Source: Bacteroides sp. (GTDB taxonomy: Bacteria; Bacteroidota; Bacteroidia; Bacteroidales; Muribaculaceae). Taken from it: a stretch of DNA of 64,000 nucleotides. Under the pieces are notes generated by a model, which was not told the origin of the DNA, searched no databases, and was given only the letters and a program-made list of their open reading frames with translations. The DNA lies in contig JAAVCF010000008.1 of the NCBI GenBank assembly GCA_014802445.1, positions 1 to 64,000 of the forward strand, written 5' to 3'. Below are positions 28,140 to 36,057 of this stretch, piece by piece. The translations under genes and the position numbers were made by a program. Within the stretch, counting starts at the first letter, position 1, and every line of letters starts with the position of its first letter.

Positions 28140-29382
28140 CAAGCTTGTGGATTACGAGACCGGAGCGGAGCTTGGGCTCGAACCATGTGGTTTTGGGAGG
28201 CATGATATTGCCGGTGTCGGCAATGTCCATAAGCTGCTTCATGCTCACGGGATAGAGGGCGAGAGCCATTGCCATCTCGCCAGAGTCGACACGGCGCTTG
28301 AGCTCTCCGAGGCCGCGGATACCGCCCACGAAGTCAATACGCTTGTCGCTGCGGAGGTCATGGATGCCGAGGATGTCGCGGAGAATCAGGTCACTTGACA
28401 CAGTGACATCAAGCACGCCGATGGGGTCAGTGTCGTTATAGGTGCCTTCCTTGGCGGTCAGAGAGTACCAGCGGCCACCGAGATAGAGCGAGAAGTTGTG
28501 GAGTGTATTGGGGCGATAAGGCTCCTCAGTGCCCATGTCAACAACGTCAAATGACTCTCTCACCTTGTCAAGGAACTGCTCGGTAGTGAGACCGTTGAGG
28601 TCCTTCACCACGCGGTTGTAGTCAATAATCTTGAGGTGAGAAGCGGGGAAAGCCACAGCGAGGAAGTAATTGTACTCCTCATCTCCGGTGTGGTTGGGGT
28701 TCTGCTGCGCCTTTTCGTGGCCCACGAGAGCGGCGGCAGCCGAGCGATGATGGCCGTCGGCAATGTAGAGGTGAGGAATCTTCTCAAACTCTTTGGTGAT
28801 GGTGTCGATAGTCGCGGCATCGTCAATCACCCAGAAGGTGTGGCCAAAACCCTCGGCTGAGGTGAAGTCATACTCGGGAGTGCCTGCGGTGACATCCTTG
28901 ATCACCTTTTCCAGAGCTTCATTGTCAGGGAAAGCGAAGAACACCGGCTCCACATTGGCATTGTTGACGCGCACGTGCTTCATGCGGTCCTCCTCCTTGT
29001 CGCGGCGGGTGAGCTCATGCTTCTTGATGCGGCCCTCCATATAGTCGTTAACCCATGCGGCAACAACGATGCCATACTGGGTGCGGCCGTCCATAGTCTG
29101 GGCGTAGATGTAGTATTTGGGCTCATCGTCCTGAACGAGCCAGCCGTTCTGCTGGAAAGCGTTGAAATTCTCAACCGCCTTCTCGTAGACGCAGGCATCA
29201 TGCTCATCGACACCTTCGGGGAAGTCGATTTCAGGCTTGATGATGTGGTAAAGCGAGCGGGGATTGCCTTCGGCCTCCTGACGGGCTTCGGCAGAGTTGA
29301 GAACGTCGTAGGGACGTGAGGTCACTTCGGTGACGATTTCACGAGGGGGGCGTACACCCTTGAAAGGTCTTACTTTAGCCAT
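28132..29382 (-). CDS. DUF1015 family protein
   Basis: The 416-residue cytosolic protein matches DUF1015: VRPFKGVRPP and VTSRPYDVLN at the N-terminus, IADGHHRSAAA in the middle (the best-conserved motif), and FVGGIRGLGEL near the end. The motifs suggest a nucleotide- or phosphate-binding enzyme, but no reaction is assigned here. In many Bacteroidales it sits with serC and serA; neither is in this window. I see no consensus promoter box in the 136 nt before it, and the purA terminator lies there. Confidence 0.85.
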   Translation of the reverse strand: MAKVRPFKGVRPPREIVTEVTSRPYDVLNSAEARQEAEGNPRSLYHIIKPEIDFPEGVDEHDACVYEKAVENFNAFQQNGWLVQDDEPKYYIYAQTMDGRTQYGIVVAAWVNDYMEGRIKKHELTRRDKEEDRMKHVRVNNANVEPVFFAFPDNEALEKVIKDVTAGTPEYDFTSAEGFGHTFWVIDDAATIDTITKEFEKIPHLYIADGHHRSAAAALVGHEKAQQNPNHTGDEEYNYFLAVAFPASHLKIIDYNRVVKDLNGLTTEQFLDKVRESFDVVDMGTEEPYRPNTLHNFSLYLGGRWYSLTAKEGTYNDTDPIGVLDVTVSSDLILRDILGIHDLRSDKRIDFVGGIRGLGELKRRVDSGEMAMALALYPVSMKQLMDIADTGNIMPPKTTWFEPKLRSGLVIHKLDD

Positions 29383-29455
29383 GATTGATGATTTAAGGTT
29401 GGTAATTAAGTTTTTGTGTTGTTAGATGGTATGATTCTATGCTTGGCTAATGGAG

Positions 29456-29501
29456 AGAAAATCAGCGCCGGAGATAACCGGAGAGGTTTCTCTCCGGCGC
29501 T
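29456..29501 (-). terminator. Terminator of purA
   Basis: A perfect 11-bp stem (29501-29491 with 29473-29463) with a 17-nt loop that can itself pair in part is followed on the minus strand by GATTTTC. It lies 17 nt past the purA stop. Confidence 0.75.
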
Positions 29502-29518
29502 ATTTATGGGTGATTGCT

Positions 29519-30799
29519 TCAGGAGAGTTTGCGTTCAATGGTCTGAGTGCGGTCAGGACCCACTGACACAATGGTGATGGGAGTGTTGAGCTCTTTCTCC
29601 AGGAAGTCAATGTAGGCTTTGAACTCGGCGGGGAATTCATCCTCGCTCTGCATTGAGGTCATATCGGTTTTCCAGCCGGGAAGTTCAGTGTAGACGGGCT
29701 TAACCTCCACATCCTCAAGGTTGAAGGGGAAGTCGCGGGTCACCTCGCCGTCAATCTCATAGGCTGTGCATGCCTTGATAGTGTCGAAGCCGTCAAGCAC
29801 GTCGCTCTTCATCATGATGAGGCGGGTCACACCGTTGATCATGATGGAATAGCGGAGGGCCACGAGGTCAATCCAGCCGCAGCGGCGCTCGCGGCCTGTC
29901 ACTGCGCCATATTCATGACCGAGTTCACGGATTTTCTTGCCGGTTTCGTCAAAGAGCTCGGTGGGGAAAGGACCGCTGCCCACGCGGGTGCAGTAGGCTT
30001 TGAAGATGCCGTAAACCTTACCGATGCGGCGGGGAGCCACACCGAGGCCGGTGCAGGCGCCTGCGCAGACAGTGTTGCTTGAGGTGACGAAGGGATAGGA
30101 GCCGAAGTCCACATCGAGGAGGGTGCCCTGAGCGCCTTCGCAGAGCACACTCTTGCCTTCATCAACCAGATGGTTTACATAGTGCTCGCTGTCAATAATT
30201 TCATACTGGCGGATATAGTCAATGGCATCCATCCATGCCTTTTCAAGCTCGGCGAGCTTGTCGGCATCAGGAGTGGCGCCGAGCGATGCCAGGCGGTCAA
30301 GATGACGCTGACGGGCAGCGGCATATTTCTCGTCGAAGCGATGCTCGGTGTCGCCCAGGCGCAGGCCGGTGCGGCTCACCTTGTCGGTGTAAGTGGGGCC
30401 GATGCCTTTGCCGGTGGTGCCGATTTTGTTCTTGCCTTTAGCGGCTTCGAGGGCAGCGTCAAGGAGGCGGTGAGTGGGGAGGATGAGGTGGGCCTTGCGG
30501 GAGAGCTTGAGCACCTTCTTGAGGTCGATGCCGCTCTTTTCAAGCGCTTCGGCTTCCTCGCGGAACAGCACGGGGTCAAGCACCACGCCGTTGCCGATAA
30601 TATTAATCTGGCCGCTCTGGAAAATTCCCGACGGGATGGAGCGGAGCACGTATTTCTTGTTATCAAACTCGAGTGTATGGCCGGCGTTCGGTCCGCCCTG
30701 GAAGCGAGCCACTACATCGTAGCGGGGTGTCAGCACATCCACTACCTTGCCTTTTCCTTCGTCGCCCCATTGGAGACCGAGCAGAACGTCAACTTTCAT
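29519..30799 (-). CDS. purA: Adenylosuccinate synthase
   Basis: Joins IMP and aspartate using GTP, the first committed step to AMP. At 426 residues it has normal length. Motifs: LLGLQWGDEGKGKVVD (residues 5-20, with the catalytic Asp13-type residue), GGPNAGHTL with the catalytic His, IGTTGKGIGPTYTDK, CEGAQGTLLDVDFG and GPFPTEL. It lies 44 nt after fur, a conserved Bacteroidales pairing, and is probably in the same transcript; a terminator follows. Confidence 0.97.
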   Translation of the reverse strand: MKVDVLLGLQWGDEGKGKVVDVLTPRYDVVARFQGGPNAGHTLEFDNKKYVLRSIPSGIFQSGQINIIGNGVVLDPVLFREEAEALEKSGIDLKKVLKLSRKAHLILPTHRLLDAALEAAKGKNKIGTTGKGIGPTYTDKVSRTGLRLGDTEHRFDEKYAAARQRHLDRLASLGATPDADKLAELEKAWMDAIDYIRQYEIIDSEHYVNHLVDEGKSVLCEGAQGTLLDVDFGSYPFVTSSNTVCAGACTGLGVAPRRIGKVYGIFKAYCTRVGSGPFPTELFDETGKKIRELGHEYGAVTGRERRCGWIDLVALRYSIMINGVTRLIMMKSDVLDGFDTIKACTAYEIDGEVTRDFPFNLEDVEVKPVYTELPGWKTDMTSMQSEDEFPAEFKAYIDFLEKELNTPITIVSVGPDRTQTIERKLS

Positions 30800-30843
30800 T
30801 TTTGTTTACTATGTTTGTTAGTGATGAACAGGTTGTTCGGAAG

Positions 30844-31323
30844 TTAATTCAGTTTTTGGCGGGACTTTCTCGTTTTGCGCGCGCAGGTTGAGCAGACGCC
30901 GTAGACACACAAATCATACCATTCAGGCGAGAATGCGGGAAAGGTGCGGTTGTCAAGCATTGAGGCGAGGCGTGAGTCCTTCACCTCCTTGATTTTGCCA
31001 CACACCGTGCAAACCAGGTGATGATGATTGATTCCCAGGCCGGTAATCAGTTCATAATGAGCCTTTGTGCGGCCAAAGTTGTGACGGCGGAGAATTCCGG
31101 CGCTGACAAGAAGTTCCAAAGTGTTGTAAACCGTTGTGCGGCTCACGTGATAACCGTCCGTTTCCATGCGGCCATAGAGGTCATCGGCCACGAAATGCCT
31201 GTCCATAGTCATCACCCTGTCAAGAATGGCGAATCGCTCAGGAGTTTTCCGCAGACGACGACGCGACAAATATTGCACTAAGGCTGCGCGTGCTGCAACA
31301 GCGTTCTTGTTGTCGGTTATCAT
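30844..31323 (-). CDS. Fur family transcriptional regulator
   Basis: A 159-residue metal-dependent repressor. It has the winged-helix DNA-binding domain (VSRTTVYNTLELLVSAGIL), the regulatory His cluster HHHL, and two zinc CxxC motifs (CTVC and CSTC), so the structural zinc site is complete. Whether it senses iron, peroxide or zinc is not readable from the sequence. The tail is basic (RKTRKSRQK). The ATG (31323) is 5 nt from a consensus promoter box, so the mRNA is probably leaderless. purA follows. Confidence 0.9.
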   Translation of the reverse strand: MITDNKNAVAARAALVQYLSRRRLRKTPERFAILDRVMTMDRHFVADDLYGRMETDGYHVSRTTVYNTLELLVSAGILRRHNFGRTKAHYELITGLGINHHHLVCTVCGKIKEVKDSRLASMLDNRTFPAFSPEWYDLCVYGVCSTCARKTRKSRQKLN

Positions 31324-31328
31324 TGTCG

Positions 31329-31357
31329 CAAAATTAGTGAAAAATTATTATTTCAAA
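31329..31357 (-). promoter_or_regulatory. Promoter of fur-purA
   Basis: TTTG (31357-31354), a 17-nt spacer and TAATTTTG (31336-31329) on the minus strand. The box ends 5 nt before the ATG. Confidence 0.65.
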
Positions 31358-31391
31358 AAGCGGGCCGCTGACTTTTTACGGTCAGCGGCCC
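31356..31391 (-). terminator. Terminator of the TPR-M3 peptidase operon
   Basis: An 11-bp GC-rich stem (31391-31381 with 31372-31362) is followed on the minus strand by CTTTTTG. The T-run overlaps the upstream element of the fur promoter. Confidence 0.85.
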
Positions 31392-31413
31392 GGCAAAATG
31401 ATTTGCGGCTGAT

Positions 31414-33558
31414 TTAGCGGTCAAGAGGAGTGTGGAGGGGGGCAGTTGCGGGCTTCTCGGGCTCGGGACGGGTTATGCCGTCGCGCTCCAGAAGGGCGTC
31501 GATAGAGGGGTCCTGACCGCGGAAGCGGCGATAAAGCTCTGCGGGGTGAACGGTGCCGCCTTTTGAGAGCACGTTTTCGCGGAATTTGCGGGCGCTTTCC
31601 TGGTCGAAGATGCCGTTCTTGGCAAACACTGAGAAGGCATCAGCATCAAGCACTTCAGCCCATTTATAGCTGTAATAGCCTGCTGCATAGCCGCCTGCAA
31701 AGATGTGGCTGAACTGGGGTGACATTGAGGCGCCTGCCACAGGGTCAAACATTGCCACGCTGCTGCCGGCGGTGAGCTCGAAGGCGTCCACATCGGCATC
31801 ATCGGCAAGGGGCTGCTCAATTGAATGCCATGCCATGTCCACGTAGCCGAAGTTGAGCTGACGCAGGCATGCGTAGGCGGCGCCGAAGCGTGACGAAGCG
31901 ATGATTTTGTCCACTTCCGCGGCGGGAATGGTCTCGCCGGTCTGATAGTGGCGTGCAAAACCGTCAAGGAACTCCTTGCGGCGCATGTAGTTCTCGTTAA
32001 ACTGGCTGGGAAGCTCCACAAAGTCGCGATAAACGCTTGTGCCTGAAAGTGATTTGTAGCGGGTGGAAGCAAGCAGACCGTGGAGTGAATGGCCAAACTC
32101 ATGGAGGAATGTCTGCACCTCATAGGGGGTGAGGAGCGAGGGCTTAGACTCGGTGGGCTTGGTGAAGTTCATTACAATCGACACGTGGGGGTGGCTGATT
32201 GAGCCGTCAGCGTTCTTCCATTCGCTCTTGAAATCGGTCATCCAGGCTCCGGGACGCTTGCTGTCGCGGGGGAAGAAGTCGGTGTAAATCACTCCCACAA
32301 AGTCGCCGTTGGCATCCTTCACCTCGAAGGCCTGCACGTCAGGGTGATACACGGGGATGTCCTTGTTTTCCTCAAAGGTGAGGCCGTAGAGCTTGGTGGC
32401 GAGGCCAAACACGCCGTCGATAACGTTGTTGAGCTCGAAATAGGGGCGCAGATTCTCCTCGTCGAAGTCATAGCGTTCCTGACGGAGCAGGTTGGAGTAG
32501 TAGCTGTAGTCCCAAGGCTCGATTTTGCCTTCAAGACCGTTCTTGTGGGCAAACTCGGTGAGTTCCTCAAAGTCAGCAAGCTGGGTGGGGCGGTAAGCGT
32601 CGCGAAGCTGATTGAGAAGGTTCATGACATTGTCAGGTTTCTCGGCCATGGTGCGCTCAAGAGTGTAGTCGGCGTATGACTTGTAGCCGAGGAGATTGGC
32701 CAGCGCCAGACGTGTGTTGGCAATCTCGCGGATAACGGGGTTGTTGTCATACTGACCCTGGCGGTTACGGCCGCTGTAAAGGCGATACATCTTCTCACGC
32801 AGGTCGCGGCGCTTGCTGTATTTCAGGAAGGCAATGTAAGTGGGCTGTGACAGGGTGAAGAGGTATTCACCGTCGCGGCCTTTCTCGCGTGCGGCAAGCG
32901 CAGCTGCCTCAACGGAGCTTTCGGGCAGGCCGTCGAGGTCGTCTTTCGTCAGATAGATTTCATAGGTGTTGAGCTCAAGGAGCACGTTCTGGCCAAACTT
33001 GTTGGTCAGCTCGCTCAGGCGCACCGACAGGTCGCGATACTTGTCGCGGTCAGTGCCTTTGAGGAGCGCGCCGCTGCGGGCAAATGAGTCGTAGGTGGTC
33101 TGGAGGAGCATGGCGTCCTCAGGGTCCATTGCCTTGAGGTCAGAGGCATCATAAACGGCCTTGATGCGCTCCCAGAGGCCTTCGTTGAGCGAAATTGAGG
33201 TGGCGTAGTTGCTCAGCTTGGGTGTGATATTGTCCGACACCTGAATCATCTCGGGGCTGCTCATAGCTTCCGAGAGGGGATAGAACACGTTGAGCACTCG
33301 GTCAAGGTCAGAGCCGGTGCGCTCGAGCGCCACGATGGTGTTTTCAAACGTCGGGGCTTCGGGATTGTTGACTATGGCATCAATCTCCGCCAGGCCGAGC
33401 TTTATGCCGCGGTCCACCGCTTCCTCATAGTGAGGAATCTCGATTTTGTCGAAGGGTACAGTGCCGTGAGGCGTGCCGCTAAAGGGCTGAAAAAATGGAT
33501 TTTGAGCATTCATTGCAATAGCGATTGACATTGCTGCCGTTACGATTGTTTTTTTCAT
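31414..33558 (-). CDS. M3 family peptidyl-dipeptidase (Dcp-like), exported
   Basis: A 714-residue zinc metallopeptidase. A signal peptide (ending near MNAQ) suggests a periplasmic location. The zinc motif HEFGH lies near residue 485, followed downstream by the second-shell Glu region (ELPSQFNENYM). The N-terminal NPFFQPF, FDKIEIPHYEEAVDRGI and later GYAAGYYSYKWAEVLDADAF are typical of Dcp/oligopeptidase A. It releases dipeptides from the C-terminus of peptides in characterised relatives. It follows the TPR gene by 23 nt and is closed by a strong terminator. Confidence 0.93.
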   Translation of the reverse strand: MKKTIVTAAMSIAIAMNAQNPFFQPFSGTPHGTVPFDKIEIPHYEEAVDRGIKLGLAEIDAIVNNPEAPTFENTIVALERTGSDLDRVLNVFYPLSEAMSSPEMIQVSDNITPKLSNYATSISLNEGLWERIKAVYDASDLKAMDPEDAMLLQTTYDSFARSGALLKGTDRDKYRDLSVRLSELTNKFGQNVLLELNTYEIYLTKDDLDGLPESSVEAAALAAREKGRDGEYLFTLSQPTYIAFLKYSKRRDLREKMYRLYSGRNRQGQYDNNPVIREIANTRLALANLLGYKSYADYTLERTMAEKPDNVMNLLNQLRDAYRPTQLADFEELTEFAHKNGLEGKIEPWDYSYYSNLLRQERYDFDEENLRPYFELNNVIDGVFGLATKLYGLTFEENKDIPVYHPDVQAFEVKDANGDFVGVIYTDFFPRDSKRPGAWMTDFKSEWKNADGSISHPHVSIVMNFTKPTESKPSLLTPYEVQTFLHEFGHSLHGLLASTRYKSLSGTSVYRDFVELPSQFNENYMRRKEFLDGFARHYQTGETIPAAEVDKIIASSRFGAAYACLRQLNFGYVDMAWHSIEQPLADDADVDAFELTAGSSVAMFDPVAGASMSPQFSHIFAGGYAAGYYSYKWAEVLDADAFSVFAKNGIFDQESARKFRENVLSKGGTVHPAELYRRFRGQDPSIDALLERDGITRPEPEKPATAPLHTPLDR

Positions 33559-33581
33559 TATGAATGGTTAAAGAATTATTG

Positions 33582-35795
33582 TCATATGCGTGAGCCGCTG
33601 CGTTGGGCTTTGTCCAGAGCCGTGTCGAGGACTATGGCTGTGAGCAGCGGGTCGGCGCCGCGCTTTATGAGCATGGGGCGGTCAGCCTCGAAAGCGGCGA
33701 GAAATCCGTCGGTGTCAAATTCCATGGCTTGGATTGACAGCTGATAACGGTCAGCGGCTTCCTGGAGGTTGCCTTCCAGCAGGTCAAGATGAGCGGCGTT
33801 GAGATAGTTGGTAGCCGTGGGATTCTCTTGGAGCAGCCTGCCGTAGTAGCCGCGGGCCTTGGCATAGTCGCCGTTGAGCATGAGGGCCCACGCCAGCGGC
33901 TGAATCACCTTGCGGTTGTCAGGACTGTTGAACTCCACCTTAAAATATTGCTTGAGGGCTTCGCCGTAACGCTCCAGCTCCACAAGGCAATGGCCCAGCG
34001 CGAGGGCCGCGTTCATGTCGGATGGTTTGGCGGTGGCCACGGCTTCAAGGTGGGGAAGTGCCTTGTCGGGCTGTCCGGCCATGCGGTAGCAGGCACCAAG
34101 ACGTTTGTTGGTCCACACACTGTCGTCGCCCAGCAACTGCGAGTGCTCATAGTGCTCTATGGCCTTGTCAATCTCGCCGAGGCGTTGCTTGCAGTGTCCC
34201 ATCTTCTGGAGCAGCTGAGTAGAGGCGGGTGAGATTGATGTCAGGCGGTCAAAAAGCTCATAGGCCTCGGCCCAGTAGCCTCGCTTGAAGTAAAACTCAG
34301 CGGCCAGCGACAGTGTGTCGGCATCCTTGAAGTAGGGCGCCAGAAGGGGTATGTCAAGCGGTTTTACTGGGTTGAGGAAAATGTCGTCGAAGTCTCCTTT
34401 GCGGCGAAACAGCTTGTAGAAGCGGTAGAGCGATTGCATCCATTTGTTGGCAATCGCTTCGCGGTCAGTGGCCTCAGTGACAAGGCTGGCGGCTTTCATC
34501 TGGTCAAATCCGCGGTTCTGCATCCTGAACTGTGCGGTGATCACATCGCGGTTCTGAGCGGGCATCATGCTGAAAGCCAGAGCGAGTGAATACTTGTCGT
34601 TGTCACAGAGGAAGGTCGATGAAGCTATAACATCCACAAATGATTGCCATTCGCCGCCGTCGGGCTGCTTCAGGGCCGGATGTTCTGCATCAAAGGGGAT
34701 AAACCAATGGTGGATGTCATTGAAGAAGGGGAAGGTTTTGAGCGACCCGAAGGTGCCCATCAACACGTCAGAGCCCTCTTCCTGAAGCTCTGACAGCTCT
34801 TTGATTTTGTCGCTCAGGCCGCTCTTGTCCATCATTTCCTGCCATTCGGGGTTGTCCTCGAATGATTCAGGGTCGATGGGTGAGTGGCTGTCGCGCAGTC
34901 GTTTTTCCAAGTCCGGCTTGAGCTTCATCAGGCCGGGAATGAGTTCGTCGGTAATCTTTTTGTTGACGCGCTCGGTGTCGCGGGCGCGGATGAGTTGCAG
35001 GAACGCCATATGGAGATCGCGCTCCCAACGGGGAGAGTCGGCCGCGGCGGCAATAGAATGAGCCACTGATTTGCGCATTGGCCTGTTGCGGTGGCTCCAG
35101 AGAGTTATCAGCAGCCCGCAGAGCGCTTTTACTGACACCTGCTCGTCGTCGGCCAGATATGCCTTGGCCATAAGCTCGATGCGCCTGTCATCGTGCCATT
35201 CCAGCTCTCCCATCATCACAGCGGCCACCACCATCTGGCGGGCGCCTGACGGCACCCCCGGATTGGTTATGAATCCGGCCAGAGTGTCGGCTTCCTCACG
35301 GGTGAGTGGGTGAGATGTCCACACGTGGTTAAACAGCTTTCGCTCGCACATGTCAAGCCGGGTTGACAGGTTCACTCCGTCGCTGCCGGTGGCATCGGTC
35401 ATGCCTGCCAGCAGCGCATTGCTTTTGTCGGCGAGGGTGCGCAGATAGTCGCTCACCGCGGTGGAAATGCTCTCGTCAGGGTTGAGAGCATTGCTTCTCA
35501 CGGTGTTGAAGTAAAGCGTGGGCTTGTCGGCTGTCTTTTTGCGGCGCGATATGCAGGCGGCAATGTCGCGCACGGAAGCGAGTATGTCATCATACACCGC
35601 TTCGCGCGACGGATCGGCAATCCCTCTAAGGGCGTAGTCGGTCAGGTAGCCATAGGATTCGCGAAGGGTGTCGACGCGTGAGCGAAGGGCGCGGTCACCG
35701 AGGTTGGTAGCCGAGCGTCCCAGCGCGTCAATAGCTTCATATATATGCCCGTTCCTAAGCAGTTGCTCAAGAGTGGGACGTTGATTGGTGTTCAT
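33582..35795 (-). CDS. Large TPR protein of unknown function
   Basis: The 737-residue protein has no signal peptide. The N-terminal two thirds are alpha-helical and unrecognised (a SAD-like region near 150-250 with HEAT-like spacing). TPR repeats occur from about residue 490 on: AAEFYFKRGYWAEAYELFDRL, LGEIDKAIEHYEHSQLL, AGQPDKALPHLEAVATAKPS and LERYGEALKQYFKVE. It is the first gene of an operon with the M3 peptidase. A cytosolic adaptor role is inferred; nothing more can be said. Confidence 0.8.
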   Translation of the reverse strand: MNTNQRPTLEQLLRNGHIYEAIDALGRSATNLGDRALRSRVDTLRESYGYLTDYALRGIADPSREAVYDDILASVRDIAACISRRKKTADKPTLYFNTVRSNALNPDESISTAVSDYLRTLADKSNALLAGMTDATGSDGVNLSTRLDMCERKLFNHVWTSHPLTREEADTLAGFITNPGVPSGARQMVVAAVMMGELEWHDDRRIELMAKAYLADDEQVSVKALCGLLITLWSHRNRPMRKSVAHSIAAAADSPRWERDLHMAFLQLIRARDTERVNKKITDELIPGLMKLKPDLEKRLRDSHSPIDPESFEDNPEWQEMMDKSGLSDKIKELSELQEEGSDVLMGTFGSLKTFPFFNDIHHWFIPFDAEHPALKQPDGGEWQSFVDVIASSTFLCDNDKYSLALAFSMMPAQNRDVITAQFRMQNRGFDQMKAASLVTEATDREAIANKWMQSLYRFYKLFRRKGDFDDIFLNPVKPLDIPLLAPYFKDADTLSLAAEFYFKRGYWAEAYELFDRLTSISPASTQLLQKMGHCKQRLGEIDKAIEHYEHSQLLGDDSVWTNKRLGACYRMAGQPDKALPHLEAVATAKPSDMNAALALGHCLVELERYGEALKQYFKVEFNSPDNRKVIQPLAWALMLNGDYAKARGYYGRLLQENPTATNYLNAAHLDLLEGNLQEAADRYQLSIQAMEFDTDGFLAAFEADRPMLIKRGADPLLTAIVLDTALDKAQRSGSRI

Positions 35796-35844
35796 TAGCG
35801 TTTTTTGGGTACGTACAGATATAACAATGTATGTTCGCCATTGG

Positions 35845-35852
35845 CAAAGATA
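35845..35852 (-). promoter_or_regulatory. Promoter -7 box of the TPR-M3 peptidase operon
   Basis: TATCTTTG on the minus strand, about 50 nt before the ATG at 35795. Possible TTTG elements lie 14 and 26 nt upstream, neither at the preferred distance. Confidence 0.5.
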
Positions 35853-35976
35853 TAGAAAAAATCACTCAAAAGTCGTGCCAAATGCAGCGTTGGCCGCTAT
35901 TTTTTACAAATTTCACATAAAGCAACCCCGAGGTTTCATAAAAAAGAATAATAATCAACACGGAACGGTGACAAAA

Positions 35977-36008
35977 TTTGCATCCGTAGCCGCTTTTGAC
36001 TACTTTTG
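35977..36008 (+). promoter_or_regulatory. Promoter of the GH13 amylase gene
   Basis: TTTG (35977-35980), a 20-nt spacer and TACTTTTG (36001-36008): full consensus. The leader is about 46 nt. Confidence 0.75.
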
Positions 36009-36057
36009 CGAAAATTTGTAGAGATCAATCATTATTAATAATACCATTCTAAGCACA

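Noticed and set aside
35796-36057. 262-nt gap between the TPR gene and the amylase gene
   Set aside because: Apart from the two divergent promoters nothing was found; no ORF or RNA structure could be supported.
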